From: Bacteroidota bacterium
Lineage (GTDB): Bacteria; Bacteroidota; Bacteroidia; AKYH767-A; OLB10
Assembly (NCBI GenBank): GCA_016717725.1
Contig: JADKFA010000016.1
Coordinates: 22,762-86,761 of the forward strand
DNA: 64,000 nt
Reading direction: 5' to 3'
Both the position numbers and the translations under genes were made by a program. Below the pieces are notes generated by a model that worked only from the letters and a program-made list of their open reading frames with translations, searched no databases and had not been told where the DNA came from. Shown here in pieces: positions 28,526 through 38,561 of the stretch; position 1 is the first letter of the stretch; each line of letters opens with the position of its first letter.

Positions 28526-30125
28526 ATGAAAAAAAACTTTCTTCTTCCCTTGATAATCATGGTAGTAGTATCAAGCAATAATGTACATGGCCAAAATTCA
28601 TGGTCTAAAACCTATCAAATACCTTCTTCATTGGGAGAAGAATTAAATGATATGTCTAGTTTACCTGGAAATGGATTTATTGGTGTGGGTTCTATCGCGA
28701 CTGACACTATAGGAAATCACGACATTTTACTCTTGAGATGTGATCAAGGAGGAAACCTAGTTTGGTCCAAACAATTTAACGGAGGAAGTAATGAAGTAGG
28801 CGAATCCATCGATCTTTTTCCGACAGGAGGATTTGTAATTGCTTCTACCAAATCAAACACTACTCAATCATCCGCTGAAGTGTTAATTACTCGGACAGAT
28901 AGTATTGGAAATATTTTATGGACACAAAATTTTACTGCGAATGGATATGATGTAGTGAAACAAGTAGGTGTACTCAGTGATGGGAAAATTATTGTTGCAG
29001 GATCCACTATATTTTGTCAAAAATGCATTCACCTGCGGATTTGGAATGTTGTTAGACAGTAACGGAGTAATAATATGGAGTCGTTCATTCGAAAAAGAAT
29101 CAAATAATGAATTTCTTGATGTAATCAACACTTCCGACGGTGGGTTTTTATTTTCAGGATCTACATTCGATATTTTTTCCGGACAAAATGGATGGGCAGT
29201 TAAAACAGATTCTATGGGTGTACTAACTTGGTCCAATGCCTTTGATTCCCCTTCACTTGATATTTTTTATAAAGCCACCGAAAATACTAATCTGCAAAAT
29301 TATGCTTTTGCTGGAGAGACCACCGTTGATGCCCTATCCAATTCGGATGCATTGTTAGTAGTTTGTGATTATACAGGAGCTTATTTGATTGGAGGATCTG
29401 CTGGTGGAGCTGAGAATGATAGAGCCACTGGAATTCATTCTGGACCGTTCAGCAATTTTATTATGACTGGCCAAACCGATATTGACACTTTATTTCAGAC
29501 CTATGCACAAGGACTTTCATTAGAGGTAGATATATCAACAGGAAATATTAATAATGCTGTAACCATTGGTGATCGCGTATCAAATACAGTTATAAAAAGT
29601 TCAGCGGTTGACAATCAAGGAATGATTTTACTGGGTGGATTTGGAAATCAATTTAGCGGAAATAAGAATCAAACTTTTGCTATTCAAAAAAATAGTGTTC
29701 CCAATACAGTTTGCTTTGAAGATGGATTTAATCAACTAACCACCACACTTGGCTACACAGATAATTTCCTAGCAGATACTGCAAGCATTGTTTTTAGTTA
29801 CATGAGTTTGGGATTGAATATTATTCCTATTACGCCAATAGATTCCATCGTTTGCGGAACTACATCCCTAAACGAAAATACGAATCAGTCAGTTGTTACA
29901 TTATATCCAAATCCGTCGAGCGGAAAATTCCAACTTAGTGGACTTAATGGAAATAATGTTTTAATCAATGTGTATGACAATATGGGGAGAATGGTATGTT
30001 CGAAAAGTAACATCACCTCCGATACAATCATTAACATAACGAATCAATCCACTGGAATTTATTTAATTCAAATTACTGGAACCAATTTCAATCAAACTAT
30101 TCGGTTTACGTTAATCAATGATTAA
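28526..30125 (+). CDS. Secreted T9SS cargo protein, frameshifted
   Basis: About 532 residues after joining two frames. The start ATG at 28526 gives signal peptide MKKNFLLPLIIMVVVSS. The body holds repeats of the type GGFVIAST / NILWTQNF / GGFLFSGST, resembling beta-propeller-like delta-60 repeats. The C-terminus is a type A T9SS sorting domain (TLYPNPSSGKFQLSG, then GIYLIQITG). The frame breaks at T4 (29012-29015); with three T the protein reads TIFVKNAFTCGFGM. The break looks like a one-base insertion error. No enzymatic motif; likely a secreted or surface-attached protein. Confidence 0.8.
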
Positions 30126-30167
30126 ACTCTTATAATTCCGAGCATAGCTGCAAAAAATCTTTGTGCC

Positions 30168-30300
30168 CTTTGCGCCTCTGCGCCTTTGCGAGAAAATTTA
30201 GCGAGAAGAACTCTGCGCCCTGCGCCTCGAGAAAATTAGCGTCAAATAGTTGCTGCGTAGCTCTCAGCAAGTTTTCTCGCAAAGGCGCAAAGGCGCTAAG
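30168..30300. repeat. Imperfect 30 bp inverted repeat, intergenic
   Basis: The arm at 30168-30197 (CTTTGCGCCTCTGCGCC...) and the arm at 30271-30300 are inverted copies with two or three mismatches, separated by 73 bp. The interior has more GCGCC/GCGAG units. The CTTTGCGCC type of intergenic palindrome recurs in Bacteroidota genomes. It lies between two convergent genes and might end transcription from both. Confidence 0.65.
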
Positions 30301-30344
30301 GCTGCGCTCAGCAAAATTTACTCGATACGCAAAGTTGTAAACAA

Positions 30345-32120
30345 TTAAAAATAATTCACCAATCCGAAGTGGATTTTTGCGGCTTTGAATTCGATGGGAT
30401 TATTTTGTTGACTTCCGAGTGCATAATTGAAAGAAAAAATTCCGAGTTTGGTGTCGAACGTAATACCAGCACCAAATCCGTAAGGCGTATCACTCAATAT
30501 TGTTTCACGTCCTTTATTCTCGAACCAGGCTTGATTGAAGAAAAGCAAGAGGTAAGAATTCGTTTCTAAAATAAATCGATATTCTATTTTCCCTATTCCA
30601 TAGGTTGAGGCTAACAAAGAAGCTTCATCAAACCCACGTAATGTTTTGAGACCACCGAAGCGATACATCTCATTGCTAAAAATATTTTCACTTTCCAACC
30701 ATGCACCCATCCCACCAATATTGATTACACTTCGATTAAAAACGGGAATATAAAAATCAAAAATTATTTCAGCCTTGTACTGCGTGTTTTTTAAGTTGAT
30801 ACTATCATAGACTGCTTTGTTGATTTTCGAATTCCTTTTAATCTCTCGTAATCCAGCCCCTCCGTTAACATCAACAGAAAATCCTTTTCTCGGATTGAGT
30901 CTGTAATCGAGTTGTTGAAATTGGAATCCTAATCCGAAAGTATTGGTCCCCACATCTGCAAAAGGAGGCAAGGTAGTTACATTCTCATAGCCCTTGGTAG
31001 AAATCAAACTACTCGTCTTTCTTCCTAGAAAAAATCGAACCGAATTATTTCCACTTAAGAAATATCGAAATCCAATTTGTCGATTTAATTCGAGGAAGAT
31101 GGAATCTCTTTTAAACAAAGTCAATTCACCTTCTACACCCACAGGTAATGAAAATAAAAATGGGTATGAAAATTTCACTTTTAAATCTTGTGATCTTGGC
31201 AACGGATTACTCCAATTCAAGTCGAACAACTCTGCTCTTCCAAAAGAATTTAACAAACGCAATCGAACATCACCCGTAAGAAAAACTTTTCCGGGATTAG
31301 TATTGTCGGGTTGTACACCGATGACACCATTAAACTGACTTGCTTTTTTCTCTTGTAGATACAATACAGGACGCGCCCCATCTTTTGTAAATTCAATTTC
31401 AAAGGATCTCGCTTCTGATAAAAACGGAATTTCTTTTAGTCTTGTCGAAACTTTTCGTAAGATGGATTCATCGAAAACAGTACCAGGTTGAATCCTTAAA
31501 TAATTATACAAGTAAGCCGCTGATATTTTTACAGTCCCTTTGATCAGTGCAGTATCTAAGAGAACTAAATTTCCTTTGTCGACTACTAAACTCGCTTTCA
31601 ATTTACCTTGATCAACCACAATACTATCCAACTTTACCAAAGCAAAAGGATATCCATTGTTAGTACTGAAATTTAAAATATTACTCGTTGTCTTTGCATA
31701 AATAGCTGGAGAAAATATTTTATTCGGATATAATCGTCCACCGTTCGATAATAAATAATCATCTTCTTGAGGAGAACGAATTTCTATTATTTTGTAGATT
31801 GGGCCTACATACCACCAAGCAACTTTTCCATTCAAATTACTTACACTATCCAGCCGCGCTTCTAAATAACCCGACTCTTGAAATCCCATTAAACTTTTTC
31901 GCAATTGATTTACGATTGTTAATGAATCCTTGCTATTTTTTGATGATTTAGCATACGTTGAAAATGCTTTCTCCAATACATTCTTTTGATCCATTTCCAT
32001 GGATTGAAAAGACAAAATAGATTGAGCCGATCCATCTGCAAAAAACAAAAGCATAAAGACAACGATGAAAAAATACTTTTTCAAATTACACATCGGCATA
32101 AAAACAGATTGCAACCTCAT
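30345..32120 (-). CDS. BamA/TamA-like outer-membrane protein with POTRA domains
   Basis: 591 residues. The N-terminal signal (cleavage near ADGSAQ) is followed by POTRA-like repeats (about 45-260: NNGYPFALVKLDSI, LRIQPGTVFDESILRKV) and a 16-strand BamA-family barrel. The barrel shows the RGF lid motif in GGLKTLRGFDEA and ends in a C-terminal Phe (HFGLVNYF). With few POTRA units and no BamA partners nearby it is more likely a TamA-like or FhaC-like relative than BamA itself. It lies 2 bp downstream of ung, so the two are probably co-transcribed. Confidence 0.88.
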   Translation of the reverse strand: MRLQSVFMPMCNLKKYFFIVVFMLLFFADGSAQSILSFQSMEMDQKNVLEKAFSTYAKSSKNSKDSLTIVNQLRKSLMGFQESGYLEARLDSVSNLNGKVAWWYVGPIYKIIEIRSPQEDDYLLSNGGRLYPNKIFSPAIYAKTTSNILNFSTNNGYPFALVKLDSIVVDQGKLKASLVVDKGNLVLLDTALIKGTVKISAAYLYNYLRIQPGTVFDESILRKVSTRLKEIPFLSEARSFEIEFTKDGARPVLYLQEKKASQFNGVIGVQPDNTNPGKVFLTGDVRLRLLNSFGRAELFDLNWSNPLPRSQDLKVKFSYPFLFSLPVGVEGELTLFKRDSIFLELNRQIGFRYFLSGNNSVRFFLGRKTSSLISTKGYENVTTLPPFADVGTNTFGLGFQFQQLDYRLNPRKGFSVDVNGGAGLREIKRNSKINKAVYDSINLKNTQYKAEIIFDFYIPVFNRSVINIGGMGAWLESENIFSNEMYRFGGLKTLRGFDEASLLASTYGIGKIEYRFILETNSYLLLFFNQAWFENKGRETILSDTPYGFGAGITFDTKLGIFSFNYALGSQQNNPIEFKAAKIHFGLVNYF

Positions 32121-32122
32121 CG

Positions 32123-32842
32123 CTATTTCTCCGAATTAAGATTCCATTGAATTGGTGATTTTCCAATCGACAACAAATAATCATTCGTCTTCGAAAAATG
32201 TTTGCAGTTTTTAAATCCACCACGCGCTAAGGGAGAAGGATGTGGCGCTTCTAATACTAAATGTTTTGAGCGATCTATTTTTTGTCCTTTCTTCTGAGCA
32301 TAATTTCCCCAAAGCAAAAAGACAACTCCATTCAATTCATCCGAAATTTTTTGAATGATCGCATCGGTAAACTGCTCCCATCCTTTCCCTTGATGAGAAC
32401 CTGCTTCGTGAGCTCTTACCGTTAAAGTCGCGTTTAATAATAGAACTCCTTGTTGAGCCCACGACTCCAGATTTCCATTGGCTGGGATTTCATAGCCGAG
32501 GTCTTCCTTTAATTCCTTAAAAACATTGACGAGAGAAGGTGGTTTTCGAATCCCATCTGCCACCGAAAAACACAATCCATTCGCCTGACCCTCACCATGA
32601 TAAGGATCTTGGCCAAGAATTACCACTTTAATTTTGTTAAAAGGTGTTTCATTAAAAGCTGCAAATATTTGATCCTTAGGAGGAAAAATCGCCTGTTCAT
32701 GATCAAATTCCTCCTTTAAAAATCGAATTAAAGAAATGTAATATTCTTTAGAAGATTCCTCGAGAAAAGTACTTTCCCATGTCTTTTCAACCAAAAATGC
32801 TTTCATATTTAGAGAAAGTGATGGAGAAACAGGAGTTGTCAT
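32123..32842 (-). CDS. ung: Uracil-DNA glycosylase, family 1
   Basis: 239 residues. The catalytic water-activating loop GQDPYHGEGQANGL, NATLTVRAHEAGSH, the uracil-binding region VFLLWGNYAQ and the DNA-intercalation loop HPSPLARGG are all intact. It removes uracil from DNA to start base excision repair. ATGs at 32842 and 32806 are both possible; the second (MKAFLVEKTW) starts closer to the usual family start. It is the first gene of a pair with the barrel protein. Confidence 0.97.
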   Translation of the reverse strand: MTTPVSPSLSLNMKAFLVEKTWESTFLEESSKEYYISLIRFLKEEFDHEQAIFPPKDQIFAAFNETPFNKIKVVILGQDPYHGEGQANGLCFSVADGIRKPPSLVNVFKELKEDLGYEIPANGNLESWAQQGVLLLNATLTVRAHEAGSHQGKGWEQFTDAIIQKISDELNGVVFLLWGNYAQKKGQKIDRSKHLVLEAPHPSPLARGGFKNCKHFSKTNDYLLSIGKSPIQWNLNSEK

Positions 32843-33043
32843 GTGTCGAAATTAGCTTCTTTAACGAAATTCTCCGAAAAAAAATGTGGAAACCATTAAA
32901 AATCAAAAAAATGAATAATAAATACCAAATCAAGCGCAATTGCGTTTTATTAACCATTCAGTAGTATAAGATTTTAAAATAATTACCGAGATTAGCATAA
33001 AAATTAGTTTATTTTGCAGAACAATTGATAATACGAAATAGAA

Positions 33044-33169
33044 ATGCGTCAAAAATTAGCCTTCCTCATCCTTGGTGTCCTCTTTATTGCAGTAGCATCA
33101 TGCAAGACAAAAGAAAGATGTCCTGCTTACGGTCAACATATTAAGGCACAAGAGCAGCGTCCATCTTAG
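33044..33169 (+). CDS. 41-residue lipoprotein
   Basis: The ATG at 33044 encodes a 41-residue peptide. The first 19 residues are a hydrophobic signal, ending in lipobox VASC (Cys20), and the mature peptide is only about 22 residues (CKTKERCPAY, ending AQEQRPS). Tiny lipoproteins with a KxKxxCPAY-like start are common in Bacteroidota. Function unknown. It is just upstream of the structured repeat array. Confidence 0.7.
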   Translation: MRQKLAFLILGVLFIAVASCKTKERCPAYGQHIKAQEQRPS

Positions 33170-34433
33170 AATTTAACGCTCCTGTTTGAGGTTTTTTCGA
33201 TCTCATTCTAATTATTCTTTTATCCTTTTCCAGCTATTTTTTTTTGCATAGTCTGATTTAGCTTTTTTTATAAACTACTATTCCCTTTCTCTCCCACTCT
33301 CCCCTCGACAAGCTGCCATCGACAGGCTGCCCTCGACAAGCTCAGGCAACTCAGGCAACTCAGGGAGCACTTCGCTCTCTCCAATGTCATTTTGTTAATG
33401 AATTTTGACCCAGAATGGGTCAAATGTTTATAGAGAAATGTGGTTTGTTGTTGTTCGACCCCTTCGGGGTCGTATGTTTATTATTCGGTCTTTTTTCTAT
33501 AAACATGTGATGCCTTCGGCATCTTGCAGATTAGCTTTATGACAGGGCGTTTGCCCCTAAAGTACTCCGCTACACTGCGACTTCAGGGCAAGCCCTCTCC
33601 CTCCCCCGCCTTCCCCAATGTCATTATGCTGATGAATATTGACCCAGAATGGGTCTAATGTTTATAGAGAATATGTTGTATGTTGTTGTTCGACCCCTTC
33701 GGGGTCGTATGTTTATTATTCGGTCTTTTCTCTATAAACATGTGATGCCTTCGGCATCTTGCAGATTAGCTTTACGACATTGCGCTAGCCATCTCCCATG
33801 AAGTACTCCGCTACACTTCGACTTCAGGGCAAGCCCTCTCCCTCTCCCGCCTTCCCCAATGGCATTATGTTAATAAATATTGACCCAGAATGGGTCAAAT
33901 GTTTATAGAGAATATGTTGTATGTTGTTGTACGACCCCTTCGGGGTCGTATATTTATTATTCGGTCTTTTTCTATAAACATGTGATGCCTTCGGCATCTT
34001 ACTGCTTAGCTTTACGGCATTGCGCTTGCCCCTGAAGTACTCACTTCGACTTCAGGGCAAGCCTCCCTCTCCCCCTTGAAGTATATAGCCCAATGGGTCT
34101 GTTCCGACCTTCAGGGCAAGCCTTCTCCTTGAAGCACTACACTTTGTTCCGACTTTCAGGGCATGCCTCTCCTTCTCCGATAGCTACTTCAGGGCACTCC
34201 CTCTCCCCTCCCGATCTCCTACTCTCCGATTCTCCCACTCTCCGACTCCAACTTGTTTCGCTCTATGGCATTGCCTACTTTTGCCCCACTGAATACAATC
34301 AGTAAATAATAATTACATCTTAATTTTTGTTTCGTCAACCAACATAATTCAAGGAAAAACAAAATGTTTTACTTGTCTTTGTCAGGTTTGATCATGAAGC
34401 AAAAGATCTAGATTACGAGTTTGAAAATACAAG
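33170..34433. other. 1.26 kb gene-free region with repeats
   Basis: No credible gene. It starts with short CTCGACAAGCTC / CAGGCAACT units (33303-33365), continues with the tandem array at 33381-34080, and ends in decayed TTCAGGGCA and CTCTCCC-type fragments (34100-34250) before mgtE. ORFs found here consist of repeat sequence only. Confidence 0.7.
33381..34080. repeat. Three tandem ~235-240 bp structured repeats
   Basis: Copies start at 33381, 33615 and 33856, each opening with CCAATG(T/G)CATT. Every copy holds the same ordered palindromes: GACCCA-gaa-TGGGTC, CGACCCC-ttc-GGGGTCG and GATGCC-ttc-GGCATC. TGTTTATAGA upstream pairs with TCTATAAACA downstream, enclosing the middle hairpin. A C-rich CTTCAGGGCAAGCC tail closes each unit. 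The copies differ by scattered substitutions, but all stems are kept. No ORF function is implied. Confidence 0.85.
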
Positions 34434-35813
34434 ATGGAATTAGAAGTTGAAAAGCAAGAGATCAAACGGTTTTTGAGTTTAAAAGACCATGACCAGCTGG
34501 AGGTTTTCCTAGAAGGCTGGTCTGCGCAGGATCTTGCTATGCTCATTCAAGATCTTGAACCTGCTGATCAAGCGATGATTTTTTCGGCTGTTGATCGAGA
34601 ACAAGCTTATGAAACTTTTGAATTATTAGATTTAAATGATCAGGTTGTTTTAATTGGTGTTTTGCGAAATCGTCAACTTCAGTTAATTCTGAATGATATG
34701 TCGGCGGATAATCGAACCGCTTTACTGGAACAATTAGAAACCGATCAACTTAATAAACTTCTTACACTCCTAACTCAAAAAGAAAGAAGAGTTGCACTTT
34801 CCCTTTTAGGATATCCTGAAGATTCCATCGGTCGTTTGATGACGCCTGATTACGTGACGGTAAAAAGTAATTGGACGGTACGTGAAGCATTGGATCATAT
34901 TCGCAAAGTGGGAGAGAAAAGTGAGACCCTAGATGTGATTTACATTGTGGATGATACTGGATATCTCATTGATGATATTCGCTTAGGTGAAATATTATTA
35001 GCAGAAGATCATATTTTAATTCATGATATTTTAGATGGATCCTTCTCTTCTTTACTTGTAACCGATGATGAAGAGGTTGCGGTAAGAGCTTTCTCGAATA
35101 CCACTCGAGTAGCGATGCCCGTAACGGATGCCGGAGGATTGCTTTTAGGAATCATCACCGTCGATGACATCTTAGACCTTGCTAAAAAAGAAGACACAGA
35201 AGATATTCAAAAATTAGGTGCGGTAGAAGCACTCGAAGATCCGTACATGGATGTAGGCATTGCAGAGATGTTGCGCAAACGTGCTCCTTGGTTGGTTGTG
35301 CTTTTTGTTGGAGAACTCTTCACGGCTTCTGCGATGGGATTCTTTGAACATGAAATTGCAAAAGCAGTTGTACTTGCTTTATTTATTCCGTTGATTGTTT
35401 CTAGTGGTGGGAACAGCGGATCACAAGCATCTACGTTGATTATTCGTGCACTTGCCTTAGGTGAAATTAAAATTAGCGATTGGTGGCGAATCATGAAGCG
35501 TGAAATTATTACGGGCATCATGCTCGGATTAATTCTCGGGGTATTAGGATTTGCTCGTGTAGGCGCATGGAATTTCTTTACGGGCATGTATGGTGAACAT
35601 TGGTTTGCGATTGGCTCTACCATTGGATTTTCGCTCATGCTCGTGGTGTTATGGGGTTCGGTGATGGGATCGATGATGCCATTACTCTTAAAACATTTAG
35701 GTGCCGATCCTGCAACATCATCTGCACCTTTCATTGCAACATTGGTTGACGTTACTGGACTCATCATTTACTTTAGTATTGCTGCAGCTTTATTAAAAGG
35801 ATCGTTGTTATAA
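34434..35813 (+). CDS. mgtE: Magnesium transporter MgtE
   Basis: 459 residues with the standard layout: a cytoplasmic N domain of helical repeats (1-130), a CBS pair (about 135-255, GRLMTPDYVTVKSNWTVREA) and five membrane helices (about 285-459). Pore and family motifs include PLIVSSGGNSGSQAS and the C-terminal DVTGLIIYFSIA. The CBS and N domains close the channel when intracellular Mg2+ is high. The 2-hydroxyacid dehydrogenase gene follows after 27 bp, probably in one transcript. Confidence 0.96.
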   Translation: MELEVEKQEIKRFLSLKDHDQLEVFLEGWSAQDLAMLIQDLEPADQAMIFSAVDREQAYETFELLDLNDQVVLIGVLRNRQLQLILNDMSADNRTALLEQLETDQLNKLLTLLTQKERRVALSLLGYPEDSIGRLMTPDYVTVKSNWTVREALDHIRKVGEKSETLDVIYIVDDTGYLIDDIRLGEILLAEDHILIHDILDGSFSSLLVTDDEEVAVRAFSNTTRVAMPVTDAGGLLLGIITVDDILDLAKKEDTEDIQKLGAVEALEDPYMDVGIAEMLRKRAPWLVVLFVGELFTASAMGFFEHEIAKAVVLALFIPLIVSSGGNSGSQASTLIIRALALGEIKISDWWRIMKREIITGIMLGLILGVLGFARVGAWNFFTGMYGEHWFAIGSTIGFSLMLVVLWGSVMGSMMPLLLKHLGADPATSSAPFIATLVDVTGLIIYFSIAAALLKGSLL

Positions 35814-35840
35814 ATTTTGTGAAGATGTAATACTTACTGC

Positions 35841-36791
35841 ATGACAAAATCCATTCTTCTTATCGACACCTTGCATCCTCAGTTTATAAAGACGATTGAA
35901 GGGGCTGGCATTTCCATTCGAGAAGGATATCATTTAAGTAAGGAAGAAGTTCTACAGGAAATTCACAATTATCAAGGCATCGCTATTCGAAGTCGGTTTG
36001 CGATTGATGCGGATTTTCTCGAGAAAGCTAAAACAATAAAGTGCATTGGTCGAGCCGGAGCGGGAATGGAAAATATTGATTTGATCGCTGCACAAAAAGC
36101 AAATATCATTTGCGTAAATGCACCCGAAGGAAATCGCACTGCTGTTGGAGAACATGCCTTGGGAATGTTGTTGATGCTATTCAATAACCTGCTTCGTGCC
36201 GACAAAGAAGTACGACAAGGATTTTGGAGAAGAGAAGAAAACAGAGGTGTTGAATTAGCAGGTAAAACTGTTGGCATTATTGGTTTTGGGCAGATGGGCA
36301 AATCGTTTGCGGAAAAATTGCGCGGCTTTGATGTTAAAATTTTAGCGTTAGATCCTTACATAAAAATCGACAAAAATGAATTTCCGTATGTAGAACAATG
36401 TACCGAACAAGTTTTTTTTAGTGAATGTGATGTAGTGAGTTTGCATATTCCACTCACATCAGAAACGAAGTATTTGGTAAATGTAGATTGGATTCAACGT
36501 TTCGCTAAGCCCATTTGGTTCATCAATACAGCAAGAGGAAAAAATGTAGATACCCAGGCTTTGGTAGATGGACTTAAAAGCGGAAAAATAATTGGCGCTG
36601 CTTTAGATGTACTCGAATACGAAACACTCAGCTTCGAACACATCGACAAAGATAATTTACCCGCGCCCTTCCAAGAACTTTGTGCGATGGATCAAGTAGT
36701 ACTGTCTCCACATATTGCAGGATGGACACATGAGTCGAATGAAAAGATTGCGAGAATTTTGGCGGAGAAGATGATAGAGGTTTTAATTTGA
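35841..36791 (+). CDS. D-isomer 2-hydroxyacid dehydrogenase (SerA-like)
   Basis: 316 residues. The Rossmann loop GIIGFGQMGKSFAEKL is followed by acidic ALDPY, which favours NAD. The catalytic Arg lies in NTARGK and the catalytic His in LSPHIAGWTHES. It lacks the ACT regulatory domain of classical SerA, so whether it makes 3-phosphohydroxypyruvate or acts on another 2-keto acid is open. It probably shares a transcript with mgtE. A 9 bp-arm hairpin (36805-36823) lies after the stop. Confidence 0.87.
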   Translation: MTKSILLIDTLHPQFIKTIEGAGISIREGYHLSKEEVLQEIHNYQGIAIRSRFAIDADFLEKAKTIKCIGRAGAGMENIDLIAAQKANIICVNAPEGNRTAVGEHALGMLLMLFNNLLRADKEVRQGFWRREENRGVELAGKTVGIIGFGQMGKSFAEKLRGFDVKILALDPYIKIDKNEFPYVEQCTEQVFFSECDVVSLHIPLTSETKYLVNVDWIQRFAKPIWFINTARGKNVDTQALVDGLKSGKIIGAALDVLEYETLSFEHIDKDNLPAPFQELCAMDQVVLSPHIAGWTHESNEKIARILAEKMIEVLI

Positions 36792-36804
36792 CGGGAAATT
36801 TAAA

Positions 36805-36823
36805 CCTGCCTGCAGCAGGCAGG
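36805..36823. repeat. Short extragenic palindrome
   Basis: CCTGCCTGC and GCAGGCAGG arms with a single-base loop, followed by GCGCAGCG units. It resembles the CCTGCCTGC-type intergenic palindromes of Bacteroidota and may terminate the mgtE transcript. Confidence 0.6.
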
Positions 36824-36892
36824 CGCAGCGTTAGCAACGGTAAGCTACGGACGCAGCGGATAAATTCAACAGTGTAATACATTAGTAAATCT

Positions 36893-38397
36893 ATGAGGGC
36901 ATCACCAATTTTCTTTATATTATTAATATTACTTAGTCCTTGTATTTATTCACAAGGACTAAGTAATTATTGGATAACTGGCTATGGTTTACAAACACAA
37001 CCTCCAGCAGGTAATACGAATTTAGATTTTGCTCTAGGAAGTCCAAATATTTATTTTCAACAGCGGAATTTGAATTTTGAGCGAACTTCAATTTCGATAA
37101 CAGATTTTTCTGGAAATTTAATTTTTTATAGTAATGGATTTACTATTTGTAATGCAATGAGTGATACCATGATAAATGGTAAAGGATTTGATTCGTCTTA
37201 TATTTTTACTAATTACTATTTTGGTCAACCAGCAGTTCAAACCATGTTGGTAATTCCTCAGCCAGCGAATGAAACTCGTTTTTATAATATCTTTCATGTT
37301 ACGATAGATTCAACATGGAATAATGGAGTTTTTGTTTTCGAAAATGCATTAAAACTAAGGCATACTATCATAGATATGACATTAGACAGTGGTCGTGGAG
37401 CTGTTATTCAGCGTGAATTACCACTTATGTACGACACCCTTTCTGCTGGACAGGTACAAGGAGTTAAACACGCCAATGGACGCGATTGGTGGGTTCTAAT
37501 TCCACGTTATGCAGGTGGTGTCTTTTATTCATTTTTAGTAACACCCGATACCATTATCGGCCCCATGGTTCAACAGTTAGGTCCAAGTTTAATAGGTGCT
37601 TCTATTCGCCAAGTAATATTCAGTCCAGATGGAAATAAATATGCCTTTGTCGACCATCGCAATCATTTATTAATTTACGATTTTGATAGATGTACTGGTG
37701 TACTGAGTAATGCTATTCAAATTCCAGTTTTAGATAGTATGATTGCACGAGGTGTTGCCTTTAGTCCAAATAGTCGTTATTTATACATGAGTAGTACTAT
37801 CTTTTGTATCAATTTGATACCTGGGCAACAAATATTGCAGCATCTCAAATTACGGTTGCTGAGTGGGATACTTTTTACAGTCCACAACCACCGCTTGCTA
37901 CCACATTTTATTTACCGACGTTAGCGGATGATGGTAAAATATATATTAATTCAAGCAATAGCGTTGATAGAATGCATATCATCAATTTTCCCGATAGCGG
38001 GGGTCTAGCCTGTGATGTTTGTCAACATTGTTTAATTCTTCCATCCTTAAATGCTTTTACCATGCCCAATTATCCTAATTATTTTTTAGGTGCTGAAACA
38101 GGAAGTCTATGTGATACTTTGACATCAGTAAATGAAAACAATAATTTCGCTATTTCATTAACCATAAAACCTAATCCTGCTCGGGATTATTTTTGGATGG
38201 ATTATAATCTACCTTCTAACCAACATGCAATTTTAAACATCTATAATATTTTAGGAGAAAAAATATTTCATCGAACATTATACTCCTATTTTAATACCGT
38301 TAAAGTTGAATGTGAAGCATTGCCCTCCGGAATGTACATTGCCACTGTAATACAAAACAACAAACTTGTTGGATCAGCAAAGTTTATAAAAGAGTAA
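36893..38397 (+). CDS. Secreted beta-propeller protein with T9SS sorting domain, frameshifted
   Basis: About 501 residues after joining two frames. It has a signal peptide (MRASPIFFILLILLSPCIYS). The middle contains PD40/WD-like propeller strands (IRQVIFSPDGNKYAFVDH, GVAFSPNSRYLYMSS). A type A T9SS domain at the end (LTIKPNPARDYFWMDY, then PSGMYIATV) marks it for secretion and anchoring. The break is at T4 (37802-37805); with five T it reads STIFLYQFDTWATN, so one base seems to be missing. No enzyme motif seen. Confidence 0.8.
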
Positions 38398-38561
38398 TTG
38401 TAAGATCGAAAGTGGTAGTGTAGTTACTTTGAAATCGTGACTGAAACCTATCATTGATGGTAAGCGAAAAATCGCACATTGAAGTGAGTACGTCAATATA
38501 AAAATTAGACTATTGCGGAGAGCGAAGAAAAAGCTTGAAGCCTGAAGCTTGAAGCTAGCAG

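Noticed and set aside
34093..34305. 70-codon ORF before mgtE
   Set aside because: It consists of degenerate CTTCAGGGCA / CTCTCCC repeat sequence and has no protein-like features.
35207..35767. 186-residue minus-strand ORF inside mgtE
   Set aside because: It is fully antisense to conserved MgtE membrane helices and has no recognisable family.
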